Positions 1-7,033 of a DNA stretch of 11,903 bases are shown here, one piece after another; positions within the stretch are counted from its first letter, which is position 1; each line of letters starts with the position of its first letter. Both the position numbers and the translations under genes were made by a program. The stretch spans positions 1 to 11,903 of the forward strand of contig JASLBZ010000037.1 of NCBI GenBank assembly GCA_030146285.1, given 5' to 3'. Under the pieces are notes generated by a model. That model was not told the origin of the DNA. It searched no databases and worked only from the letters and a program-made list of their open reading frames with translations. Source of the DNA: Neisseriaceae bacterium. Lineage in GTDB: Bacteria; Pseudomonadota; Gammaproteobacteria; Burkholderiales; Neisseriaceae.

Positions 1-14
1 AGGCAGCTTTTTTT
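1..14 (+). terminator. 3' arm of a truncated terminator of an upstream gene
   Basis: The window opens with AGGCAGC followed by seven T. This looks like the descending arm and U-tract of a rho-independent terminator whose other arm lies outside the window. The arm matches the AGGCAGC/GCTGCCT stems seen in other terminators here (5111-5138, 10071-10091). The missing half cannot be verified. Confidence 0.4.
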
Positions 15-82
15 ATGATTAATAACTCGGAAAATATGTTTTTTGAGTAATGCATCTATTAAAGTTAGAGCTGAAAATGCAT

Positions 83-99
83 TTTAAGGTTTTATTAAG
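83..99 (+). promoter_or_regulatory. PmrA-box-like direct repeat upstream of eptA
   Basis: TTTAAG (83-88) and ATTAAG (94-99) are separated by five bases. This matches the enterobacterial PmrA box YTTAAK-N5-YTTAAK at 11 of 12 positions, the only deviation being the first base of the second half-site. The box ends 11 bases before a good -10 hexamer, GATAAT (111-116). That spacing is typical for activators of the OmpR/PhoB family, which replace a weak -35. The likely reading is that PmrA, encoded in the same operon, activates its own transcription. No binding data exist here, and the Neisseriaceae consensus may differ. Confidence 0.55.
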
Positions 100-110
100 C
101 TTGTACAAGC

Positions 111-116
111 GATAAT
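111..116 (+). promoter_or_regulatory. -10 element of the eptA-pmrAB promoter
   Basis: GATAAT matches TATAAT at 5 of 6 positions. No good -35 lies 16-18 bases upstream, as expected for an activator-dependent promoter. Transcription would start near 122-124. That leaves an untranslated leader of about 26 bases before the ATG at 150, but only about 15 before the alternative GTG at 138. Confidence 0.45.
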
Positions 117-149
117 GAGCACCTTATCTTATCTGTCGTGCATGGAATT

Positions 150-1802
150 ATGCAAACCTTTCGTACTGTTTTAAAACACCAAGTCAAGATTTCTAACTGC
201 ATTAGTATCATTGCATTTGCTGTTTTTTTTGTTATTTTTCAGAATATTGCTTTTTGGCATAAGCTGATTCAGCTGGTCAATTTTGACAGCTTACAGCCGT
301 ATTTGCTGATGGTGTCGGTGTTTATTTTCTTAAGTTGTTTTTTTATTTTAATATTCAGCTTGCTGTTTTTTCGCTATACAACCAAGCCTGTGTTGTTTTT
401 TTGCTTCTTGGCCAGTGCCGCCAGCAATTATTATGCTTTGACCTACAATATCTATATGGACAAGGTCATGATTGCCAATGTGTTGCAAACCACGACTGCC
501 GAAGCCGGTAGCATGGTAACGCCACGTTTTGTTATTTGGATGCTGGTTTTTGGTGTCTTGCCTTGTGCATTATTGTGGTTTGTGAAAATCCAACCGGCAA
601 GTAAATGGTACAAAGGTTTATTCAAACGCATTGCTTTGATGGTCTTGGCTTTGGTTGTACTGTTGGCAGCGGCATTGCCGTTTTACAAAGATTATGCAGC
701 CATCGGTCGTAACAACAAAGACATGGTGAAACTGATTACACCCAATAGCTATTTGAATGGCATTTATGGTTATGTGAAGCAATTGACGGGTAAAGCACAC
801 CCATTAAAAGCCATCGGTACCGATGCTGTTTTGGCTCCGATGCAATCGCCTAAGAAAACCATTTTTGTGATGGTGTTAGGCGAAACCTCACGGGCAGAAA
901 ATTTTTCGTTAAACGGTTACACAAGAGAAACCAATCCCAAGCTCAAACAAATCGGTGGCAATTTGTTGAACTTTGAAAAAGTGACTTCTTGTGGCACGGC
1001 AACTGCGATTTCAGTGCCTTGCATGTTTTCCAGCATGCCACGCCAAGATTACTCTGCCAGTCGTGCTGAGTACCAAGAAAATGTGATGGACATCATTCAA
1101 AGAGCGGGTTATCCGGTATTGTGGCGTGAAAATGACAGTGGCTGTAAAGGCGTGTGCAAGCGCATTCCAACACAAAATGTCAAGGATTATGACAACAGTA
1201 AACCCTTATCAGAAGATTTGTATTACGATGATTTATTATTGGGTAAGCTTGACCAATACATTGAAAAAAAACATGACAACAAAGTGATTGTTTTGCACAC
1301 CAATGGCAGTCATGGTCCAGCTTATTATGAACGTTATCGCCCAGAAATGAAGGGCTTGTTTAAGCCCACTTGTGATACTGCATCCATTGAAAATTGCAGT
1401 ACTGAAGCACTTGTGAACACCTATGACAATACTATTTTGCATGTGGATGATACCTTGAATCAAACCATTGAGCTGTTGAAAAAATACGAAGCAGATTACG
1501 ATGTGGCAATGCTGTATATGTCGGATCATGGTGAGTCTTTGGGTGAGGGTGGATTTTATTTGCACAGTGCGCCATATGCACTTGCCCCCGATGCACAAAC
1601 CCAGATTCCAATGGTATTTTGGGCCAATGACAGCTTTTATCAAAACCGCAATATTGATTTGAGCTGCATGCAGCAAGCTGCTAAACAAAATGAATTTTCG
1701 CATGATTATTTATTTCACACGCTGCTTGGCTTGTTGAATATTCAAACCCAAGAATATGATGTGAAATTGAATGCATTCAGTGCATGTCAGGGTAAAAAAT
1801 GA
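150..1802 (+). CDS. eptA: Lipid A phosphoethanolamine transferase EptA/PmrC
   Basis: EptA transfers phosphoethanolamine from phosphatidylethanolamine to lipid A at the periplasmic face of the inner membrane, lowering negative charge and sensitivity to cationic peptides and polymyxin. From the ATG at 150 the protein has 550 residues (E. coli EptA has 547). About five N-terminal membrane helices (roughly 17-36, 51-73, 80-100, 126-146, 161-179) precede a sulfatase-fold domain. Visible catalytic residues are E245 in the GETSRAENFSLNGY block, nucleophile T285 in SCGTATA, H388 in SHGP, and D459-H460 in SDHGE. Cysteine pairs fit the family disulfides (C281/C291, C332/C336, C408/C416). A GTG at 138 would add four residues but lacks a Shine-Dalgarno; ATG 150 has only a close GGA. 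The stop overlaps the next start as ATGA. The active site is complete, so activity is expected. It belongs to the same family as MCR enzymes but resembles intrinsic EptA. Confidence 0.95.
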   Translation: MQTFRTVLKHQVKISNCISIIAFAVFFVIFQNIAFWHKLIQLVNFDSLQPYLLMVSVFIFLSCFFILIFSLLFFRYTTKPVLFFCFLASAASNYYALTYNIYMDKVMIANVLQTTTAEAGSMVTPRFVIWMLVFGVLPCALLWFVKIQPASKWYKGLFKRIALMVLALVVLLAAALPFYKDYAAIGRNNKDMVKLITPNSYLNGIYGYVKQLTGKAHPLKAIGTDAVLAPMQSPKKTIFVMVLGETSRAENFSLNGYTRETNPKLKQIGGNLLNFEKVTSCGTATAISVPCMFSSMPRQDYSASRAEYQENVMDIIQRAGYPVLWRENDSGCKGVCKRIPTQNVKDYDNSKPLSEDLYYDDLLLGKLDQYIEKKHDNKVIVLHTNGSHGPAYYERYRPEMKGLFKPTCDTASIENCSTEALVNTYDNTILHVDDTLNQTIELLKKYEADYDVAMLYMSDHGESLGEGGFYLHSAPYALAPDAQTQIPMVFWANDSFYQNRNIDLSCMQQAAKQNEFSHDYLFHTLLGLLNIQTQEYDVKLNAFSACQGKK

Positions 1803-2467
1803 AACTGTTGATTGTAGAAGATGACTTATTGCTACAAATGGGCTTGGAAAAAGCACTGAGTAAAGAAAAATATGTTTTTGATGTGGTCAGTACCTTAAAA
1901 GAAGCCGAGCAATATGTGGCGATGAACGCCAGCCAAAACTATGCAGCCATTTTGCTGGATTTGGGCCTGCCCGATGGAGATGGCGTGACATTGCTTAAAA
2001 AGTGGCGTGACAACAAAATCGACATTCCCACCTTAATCATGACCGCACGCGATGCAGTAGAAGACAGAATTGCAGGGTTGGATGCAGGAGCGGATGATTA
2101 TTTGATCAAACCTTTTGAGCTAAATGAATTGTTGGCACGTTTGCGAGCTATTATTCGCCGCAATCTAGGGCAACCTAGCAATATTTTAGAAGCAGGCGCA
2201 TTGTCTTTGGATTTGGTGAATAAGAGCATTCAGTTTCAGGGGGCTGTCTTGGAATTAACGGTTCGAGAATATGCCATTTTGGCACGCTTGATTTTAAAAT
2301 ACCAACATGTGGTTCCTCGTGAAGTTTTGTTACAGGATTTGTATTCTTGGCAAGACGTTTTGGGCTCGAATACCTTAGAAGTGTATATTCACCGTTTGCG
2401 CCAAAAACTGGGCAAAGAGAGAATCATGACGGTGCGAGGAGTCGGCTACCAACTGGTTGAGGTCTAA
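1799..2467 (+). CDS. pmrA: OmpR-family response regulator, PmrA-like
   Basis: This is a DNA-binding response regulator, probably activating its own operon and other envelope genes. The receiver domain covers about residues 1-118, with acidic pocket E7-D8-D9, phospho-acceptor D54 in LLDLGLPDGDG, T82 and K104 in LIKPF. A winged-helix domain follows (about 127-220), with the recognition helix near 191-204 (NTLEVYIHRLRQKL) and the C-terminal RGVGYQL hairpin. The length of 222 residues is standard for the PmrA/QseB branch. The start overlaps the eptA stop (ATGA), with AGGG six bases upstream, implying translational coupling. The kinase starts immediately after its stop. The name PmrA rests on gene order, on the upstream PmrA-box-like repeat and on the kinase; a QseB-like regulator is the main alternative. 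Confidence 0.85.
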   Translation: MKLLIVEDDLLLQMGLEKALSKEKYVFDVVSTLKEAEQYVAMNASQNYAAILLDLGLPDGDGVTLLKKWRDNKIDIPTLIMTARDAVEDRIAGLDAGADDYLIKPFELNELLARLRAIIRRNLGQPSNILEAGALSLDLVNKSIQFQGAVLELTVREYAILARLILKYQHVVPREVLLQDLYSWQDVLGSNTLEVYIHRLRQKLGKERIMTVRGVGYQLVEV

Positions 2468-3508
2468 ATGGACATACGTAAGAAGCTGTTACTCAGTATT
2501 GGTTTGACTTTATTGGTGACCCAAGTGGTTATTTCCATCTGGGTTTGGCATGAAAGCCAAGAGCAAATTCAAATCCTAACCGATGCGACTTTAAGTGCTA
2601 CCCAAAAAACCAGAATGGTGGAAAATGAGCTGCGTGAAACCTTAATGGCTTTTTTAGTGCCTTCCGTGATATTGGTATTGGTATCTTTGGCTGTGATTTA
2701 CTGGTCTATTAATAGAATCACCAAGCCACTTGTGGCATTGACAACAGCCATTAGCCAAAAAAGTGGTTATGATTTAACCCCCATTCGATTGGAACATGAG
2801 AGCATCGAAATTGCGACCATTACCGAGAAGCTGAATCTTTTACTCAGTCGCATTGCCAGCAGTCTAGACAATGAACGGCGTTTTACCTCTGATGTGGCAC
2901 ATGAATTAAGAACACCTCTGGCGGGGATGCGATTGAATTTGGAAATGGTCGAAGAAGCTGATTTGCCTGAAAAACACATTTTTATTCAGCGCATCGATCA
3001 GTTGCTCATGACCATTGAACAATTGCTGAATTTGGCACGAGCAGGCAATCGCATTCATTCAGAAAGCGCTGTACCGTTTGATTTTATTTCTGAAGTGATA
3101 GAGCCTATGTTGTATGAGCTAGAAGACTTTCCCAATCCAATTGTGTGGGAAGTGCCAGCGCAATTGATGATGACAGGTGACCCCAGTCTTTTATACTCAT
3201 TATTGAAAAATTTATTGGACAATGCCCGTTTTTATGCCGCCCATGGCATGCAAACGACAGTCAGTTTAGTCAAGACACCTAAATACATTGAGTTAAGTGT
3301 ATTGGACAATGGTACTGGTGTGGGTGAAGCAGAATTACAACGGCTTACGGAACGCTTCAGTCGCATTGATCAATCCCGAAAAGGATTTGGTTTGGGGCTG
3401 AATATTGTGGATCGAATTTGTCAGGTGCACAGTGCCAAACTGGAAATAGCCAACCGCACAGATGGCCTAACAGGACTATGCATTCGTATCTTATTTCCAG
3501 TTTTATAA
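2468..3508 (+). CDS. pmrB: Sensor histidine kinase, PmrB-like
   Basis: This is the membrane sensor kinase partner of the preceding regulator. Its 346 residues form a membrane helix (about 9-28), a very short periplasmic loop of about 30 residues, a second helix (about 60-80), a HAMP linker, a dimerisation/phosphoacceptor region with H145 in SDVAHELRTPL, and an ATPase domain with N-box (KNLLDNARFY, N248), G1 box (D280-N-G-T-G) and G2 box (GFGLGLNIV, 307-315). The periplasmic loop carries two ExxE motifs, at 29-32 and 54-57. In Salmonella PmrB such motifs are linked to Fe(III) sensing, so metal or acid sensing is a reasonable inference. The ATG directly follows the pmrA TAA, and TGAGG lies five bases upstream. 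All key kinase residues are present. A strong terminator follows 29 bases after the stop. Confidence 0.88.
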   Translation: MDIRKKLLLSIGLTLLVTQVVISIWVWHESQEQIQILTDATLSATQKTRMVENELRETLMAFLVPSVILVLVSLAVIYWSINRITKPLVALTTAISQKSGYDLTPIRLEHESIEIATITEKLNLLLSRIASSLDNERRFTSDVAHELRTPLAGMRLNLEMVEEADLPEKHIFIQRIDQLLMTIEQLLNLARAGNRIHSESAVPFDFISEVIEPMLYELEDFPNPIVWEVPAQLMMTGDPSLLYSLLKNLLDNARFYAAHGMQTTVSLVKTPKYIELSVLDNGTGVGEAELQRLTERFSRIDQSRKGFGLGLNIVDRICQVHSAKLEIANRTDGLTGLCIRILFPVL

Positions 3509-3537
3509 CATTGCGTTTTGAATGTATGAATATTGAG

Positions 3538-3573
3538 CAGCTTCATTGCGAACGGGCAATGAAGCTGTTTTTT
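3538..3573 (+). terminator. Rho-independent terminator of the eptA-pmrAB operon
   Basis: A perfect 12-bp stem (CAGCTTCATTGC at 3538-3549, GCAATGAAGCTG at 3556-3567) with a six-base loop is followed by six T. It lies 29 bases after the pmrB stop and closes the operon. Confidence 0.9.
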
Positions 3574-3658
3574 CGTGACAAATTTCCTTGGCATTTTATG
3601 CCATTGAAATGATTGTCAAAAAGCATTATTTTCAGTTTGCAGTAATCCACCACATTGA

Positions 3659-3688
3659 TTGACATGGCCAGATAGGCAAGACTACTAT
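3659..3688 (+). promoter_or_regulatory. Sigma70-type promoter of the symporter gene
   Basis: A perfect -35 TTGACA (3659-3664) is followed after 18 bases by TACTAT (3683-3688), a 4/6 match to the -10 consensus. It lies after the operon terminator and about 75 bases before the symporter start, so that gene is probably transcribed on its own. Confidence 0.5.
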
Positions 3689-3763
3689 TTACAGATGCGT
3701 ATGAATGTATTGTGTTATTTTCAATAAACATTACCAATGGCCAGTATGCTGGGGGCGTCTTGT

Positions 3764-5062
3764 ATGAGTATTGTCCGAAAAAGTTGTGATTTGTATTTCA
3801 AAAGTAATTTGTTAATCAGAATTACTTTGGGTCTATTTTTGGGTGCAGTTCTGGGTATTTTGCTTCCAGATGCCACTGCCTCTTTTGCTTATTTATCTCC
3901 TTTAGGCGACTTGTTTATTCGTTTGTTAAAAATGATTATGTTGCCCGTGGTGATTTGCACATTGATTGTGGGCGCAAGCAGCATTTCGCCCGCAAGCTTA
4001 GGTAAAATTGGTGTGAAGATGATTGCTTTTTACATGTTCACATCGTTGTGTGCAATTAGTTTGGGGCTGGCCATCGCCAATGTAACCAAACCGGGATTGG
4101 GTTTGGATTTGAACAGCGCCATGGCAACAGATTTCACCATAACAGCCAAAGCACCTTCTATGGTGGAGACATTCTTGGCCATTGTTCCAACCAATTTCGT
4201 GGGGGCGATTTCCAACGGTGAAATATTGCCCATTATCTTTTTTTGCTTGATGTTTGGTATTGCCTTGGCCTTTGGCCGTGATAGCGTTGATGCCAATGTG
4301 AAGCATGCATCCGATATTGTGTTTCATTTTTTTGATGGTGCCAGCACTGCCATTTTCAAAGTGGTAGGTTGGGTGATGCAATATGCACCCATTGGTGTAT
4401 TTGCCTTGATTTTTATTGTCTTCTCTAAAAATGGTACGGCAGCCATCGGTCCTTTAATCAATGTGACGTTTAGCGTGTATTTGGGTTTGGTGCTGCAGGT
4501 TGTTTTGGTTTACTGCGTGATTTGTGCCTTGATGCGTCTGAACCCTATCAAGTTTGTTAAGAAAGTTCGCTCCCCCATGATTACTGCTTTTGTTACCCGT
4601 TCTTCTGGTGCGACTTTACCGATTTCCATGGAAACAGCAGACAAAGAGATGGGTATCCCAAAAAGGATTTATAGCTTCACTTTGCCCGTTGGTGCGACAG
4701 TCAATATGGATGGTACAACCATTTATCTGGGCGTGTGCACGATGTTTATTGCCAATGCCGTGGGCGTGGATTTAACCATGGCACAACAAATGGTGGTTGT
4801 GGTGACTGCCGTTTTGGCGTCCATTGGCACAGCTGGTGTTCCAGGGGCCGGTACGATTATGTTGTTGATGGTATTGGAGGCCATTGGCTTGGATGTGCAG
4901 TCCAATGCGGTGGTGGCGGTGGCTTACAGCATGGTTTTGGGGATTGATGCCATTTTGGACATGGGGCGCACGTCAATGAATGTGGTCGGAGATATGATTG
5001 CTGCGGTTTTTGTTGCCAAAAGTGAGCAGGCGCTGGATCACAGTAAATGGGAAAATAAATAA
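3764..5062 (+). CDS. DAACS-family sodium/acidic amino acid (or dicarboxylate) symporter, GltPh-like
   Basis: This is an inner-membrane secondary transporter of the glutamate/dicarboxylate:cation family (432 residues). The C-terminal transport core is complete: hairpin-1 TRSSGATLP (278-286), NMDGT in helix 7 (314-318), hairpin-2 IGTAGVPGAG (354-363), and helix 8 DAILDMGRTSMNVVGD with D395, R402, N406 and D410. The helix-8 block resembles archaeal GltPh, where the equivalent arginine holds the substrate side-chain carboxylate. Glutamate or aspartate is therefore favoured over neutral amino acids, though C4-dicarboxylates cannot be excluded. The reading frame is open from an ATG at 3737, but that codon lacks a Shine-Dalgarno. 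The ATG at 3764 has GGGGG eight bases upstream and gives an N-terminus usual for the family. It appears monocistronic, with its own promoter and terminator. Confidence 0.88.
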   Translation: MSIVRKSCDLYFKSNLLIRITLGLFLGAVLGILLPDATASFAYLSPLGDLFIRLLKMIMLPVVICTLIVGASSISPASLGKIGVKMIAFYMFTSLCAISLGLAIANVTKPGLGLDLNSAMATDFTITAKAPSMVETFLAIVPTNFVGAISNGEILPIIFFCLMFGIALAFGRDSVDANVKHASDIVFHFFDGASTAIFKVVGWVMQYAPIGVFALIFIVFSKNGTAAIGPLINVTFSVYLGLVLQVVLVYCVICALMRLNPIKFVKKVRSPMITAFVTRSSGATLPISMETADKEMGIPKRIYSFTLPVGATVNMDGTTIYLGVCTMFIANAVGVDLTMAQQMVVVVTAVLASIGTAGVPGAGTIMLLMVLEAIGLDVQSNAVVAVAYSMVLGIDAILDMGRTSMNVVGDMIAAVFVAKSEQALDHSKWENK

Positions 5063-5110
5063 GTGCTTGGGTGCTGGTGTTTTTGATCTTATGACACTTT
5101 GAGCATAGAA

Positions 5111-5142
5111 CAAAGGCAGCCTGTAGCGGCTGCCTTTGTTTT
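5111..5142 (+). terminator. Terminator of the symporter gene, containing a near-DUS
   Basis: A perfect 11-bp stem (CAAAGGCAGCC at 5111-5121, GGCTGCCTTTG at 5128-5138) has a six-base loop and a short T-rich tail. Bases 5114-5125 read AGGCAGCCTGTA, one mismatch from the AGGCAGCCTGAA uptake sequence. The hairpin lies between convergent genes, but its T-tract favours the plus strand. Confidence 0.75.
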
Positions 5143-5172
5143 GAGTGGTGTTTTGAGTCAAGTAACTGGGGA

Positions 5173-6042
5173 TTAATACCAGTCTTTTTCACCTTCAGGA
5201 CGGGTCTTGAAACGCTTATGTAACCAGAAGTATTGCTCTGGATGTTCACGCACGCGTGCTTCAATAAAATCATTCATGCGTTGAGTATCGGCAACAACAT
5301 CTTTTGTTGGGAAGTCTTCCCAAGCAGGATAAAATTGTAGCGTCACGGTGCCATCGTGATTGCGAACAGGAATCGCAGGAATAACCTTGGCATGGGTCAT
5401 GGCCGAGATGCGGCTTAAACCCGTAATCGTTGCTGCAGGTTGACCGAAAAAATTCACGAAAATAGAATCTTTGGCACCAAAGTCTTGATCAGGTAAGTAC
5501 AAAAAGGGCGCATCTAATTTGCGAATGGTTTTAATAATGCTGCGTAAACCATCGGTACGGGCAACCAAATACACATTGTCATAACGGTGGCGGCCTTTTA
5601 AAACCTGTGCATCCATGGCTTCATTTTTTTGTTTGGAATAAACACTAATCAAAGGCACATCTTGGTTTAAGCGGTAAACGGCCAATTCAAAAGAGGTGAA
5701 ATGAGGATAAAGCAAAATGACTTTGTCACCATTGCCCAATGCCTCATCTAGGTAATGTTTGTTTTTGTAATGCACCAATTTTTGCAAGCGTTCAGTCGAG
5801 CTATACCAACACACACCATATTCTAAAACCAAGATGGCCATTTGTTGGTAATGGTGACGAATCACGGTTTTGCACTGTGCATGTGACCATGAAGGAAAGC
5901 ATTTTTGTAAATTGGTTAAGCCAATGTTTCGGCGCTTGGCCAAACACAAATACAAAACATTGCCGATACCACGGGCAATGGCATGAATGATAGACAAAGG
6001 CAGGTATTGCACGAGGCGCAAAATTAAAAAAGCAAATTTCAT
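5173..6042 (-). CDS. lpxL1: Late lipid A acyltransferase, Neisseria LpxL1 (MsbB)-like
   Basis: This enzyme adds a secondary acyl chain, probably laurate from acyl-ACP, to lipid A at the inner face of the cytoplasmic membrane. The protein has 289 residues with one N-terminal membrane-associated segment (about 1-30) and the LpxL/HtrB acyltransferase domain. The catalytic H-x4-E motif is in PHFTSFEL (about 113-120), and LPDQDFG (about 184-190) is a second conserved block. The C-terminus (HPEQYFWLHKRFKTRPEG) closely matches what I recall of meningococcal LpxL1, the enzyme acting on the 2' side; that assignment is from memory, not alignment. It starts eight bases after the stop of the other acyltransferase, with a weak GAGATGA as possible ribosome site, and so is probably the second gene of a two-gene operon. 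No strong minus-strand terminator was seen directly after its stop. Confidence 0.9.
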   Translation of the reverse strand: MKFAFLILRLVQYLPLSIIHAIARGIGNVLYLCLAKRRNIGLTNLQKCFPSWSHAQCKTVIRHHYQQMAILVLEYGVCWYSSTERLQKLVHYKNKHYLDEALGNGDKVILLYPHFTSFELAVYRLNQDVPLISVYSKQKNEAMDAQVLKGRHRYDNVYLVARTDGLRSIIKTIRKLDAPFLYLPDQDFGAKDSIFVNFFGQPAATITGLSRISAMTHAKVIPAIPVRNHDGTVTLQFYPAWEDFPTKDVVADTQRMNDFIEARVREHPEQYFWLHKRFKTRPEGEKDWY

Positions 6043-6050
6043 GAATCATC

Positions 6051-6953
6051 TCATTTCGTATCAGTAGACGGATGGTCTTCTGGCGGTGTATTTGCACCGG
6101 CTGGAATTTTAAAGCGATTGTAACTGAATAAATACTGGGTAGGGCAGCGACGAATCAAACTTTCCACTTGGTCGTTGATGATTTGCGTATCGTGTTCACG
6201 ATTGCCATTACTTGGTGTGGCCATCGGTTCTATGATCAGTTTAAAGCCACGACCTTTGGGCAGGCGCTCACCCACAAAGAAAAAAGTTTGCACATTTTTC
6301 ATGCCGGCCAATTTACCTGCCAATGTCATCGAATAAGCATCTTTGCCCCAAAATTTAGCCCAAATACCATCACCGCCTGTCGGAACTTGGTCAGGTAAAA
6401 CGATGGTGGCTTCATGGTTGCGTAAGGCTTTTAAAATCGTGCGTACACCTTGACCATCAGCTGTTGCCGTTCGGCCATTGTCTCGCATGCGACCAGCGAC
6501 CATAATCGGTTCCATCCACGTCAATTTTGGTGGACGGAACATGGCAGTGAGTGGAAATGGCAAACGACAGCTGATCGCACGGCCTGCCAAATCATAACTG
6601 CCTAAGTGTGGGGTGATGAATAATAAACCTTGCTCATTGGCAATGGCAGCCTGAACATGATCCCAACCCTCGATTTCTTTGAACAAAGAAGTGATGTGCT
6701 CAGGTGAACGCAACCAAGCAATAGGCAATTCCAAAGCACCCTTCATGGTTTCTTTGAGTACGGATTTGACTGTGGCGTCACTATTTTGATAATCTTGAAC
6801 AATTTTGGCAATTTTCAAATTTTCGCGCACCCGTTCTCGCATTTTGGGTGCAAACCAATAGGCTAAATATCCCAAAAAGTTGCCCAGTAAGTGTAAAATA
6901 GGCAGCGGTAGATATGCCAAAAATTGGAAAAGTAAGCGAACAAGGAATTGCAT
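6051..6953 (-). CDS. lpxL2: Late lipid A acyltransferase, Neisseria LpxL2 (HtrB)-like
   Basis: This is the second LpxL/HtrB-family acyltransferase, 300 residues long, with an N-terminal hydrophobic anchor (about 3-33). The catalytic H-x4-D motif is in TPHLGSYDL, followed by PFPLTAMFRPPK, then EATIVLPDQVP, and near the C-terminus PTQYLFSYNRFK. These blocks resemble meningococcal LpxL2, which adds the secondary chain on the reducing-end side before LpxL1 acts (recalled family knowledge). CAGGA lies four bases before the ATG. The gene is first in the pair, divergent from metK across 80 bases that must hold both promoters. An 11/12 copy of the AGGCAGCCTGAA uptake sequence lies inside it at 6644-6655. 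The two proteins differ widely, so this is an old duplication or two subfamilies, not a recent tandem copy. Confidence 0.92.
   Translation of the reverse strand: MQFLVRLLFQFLAYLPLPILHLLGNFLGYLAYWFAPKMRERVRENLKIAKIVQDYQNSDATVKSVLKETMKGALELPIAWLRSPEHITSLFKEIEGWDHVQAAIANEQGLLFITPHLGSYDLAGRAISCRLPFPLTAMFRPPKLTWMEPIMVAGRMRDNGRTATADGQGVRTILKALRNHEATIVLPDQVPTGGDGIWAKFWGKDAYSMTLAGKLAGMKNVQTFFFVGERLPKGRGFKLIIEPMATPSNGNREHDTQIINDQVESLIRRCPTQYLFSYNRFKIPAGANTPPEDHPSTDTK
6644..6655 (+). repeat. DNA uptake sequence-like 12-mer inside a gene
   Basis: TGGCAGCCTGAA differs from AGGCAGCCTGAA only at the first base and keeps the full 10-base core GCAGCCTGAA. With the copy at 10074-10083 this core occurs twice in the window; chance would give about 0.02 copies counting both strands. 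Confidence 0.5.
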
Positions 6954-7033
6954 AGCGTCCTGACATCCATTGGTATGAGAAAGCTATTTTAGCAAACAGT
7001 CACAAGTTGTGCTGCATTTGACAAGGTATTTAC
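6954..7033. promoter_or_regulatory. Divergent promoter region of the acyltransferase pair and metK
   Basis: These 80 bases separate two divergent starts, so both promoters should be here. For the minus strand, TAAAAT (complement of 6986-6991) is a fair -10. For metK, CTGACA (6960-6965) and TATTTT (6985-6990) are possible but 19 bases apart. No S-adenosylmethionine riboswitch fits in this space. Confidence 0.3.

Noticed and set aside
1236..1703. Long minus-strand open frame of 155 codons inside eptA
   Set aside because: It is antisense to a clearly real gene with intact catalytic motifs, and its translation has no recognisable domain; it is a shadow frame.
3418..3612. Plus-strand 64-codon frame spanning the end of pmrB and its terminator
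   Set aside because: It runs through a perfect terminator hairpin and overlaps pmrB out of frame; there is no support for translation.
3998..4381. Overlapping minus-strand open frames inside the symporter gene
   Set aside because: The opposite strand encodes a complete, conserved transporter. The antisense products are rich in His, Cys and Gln, typical of reversed membrane-protein codons.
6954..7033. Possible S-adenosylmethionine riboswitch before metK
   Set aside because: Only 80 bases separate metK from the divergent gene, and no multi-helix aptamer or terminator/antiterminator pair is visible.
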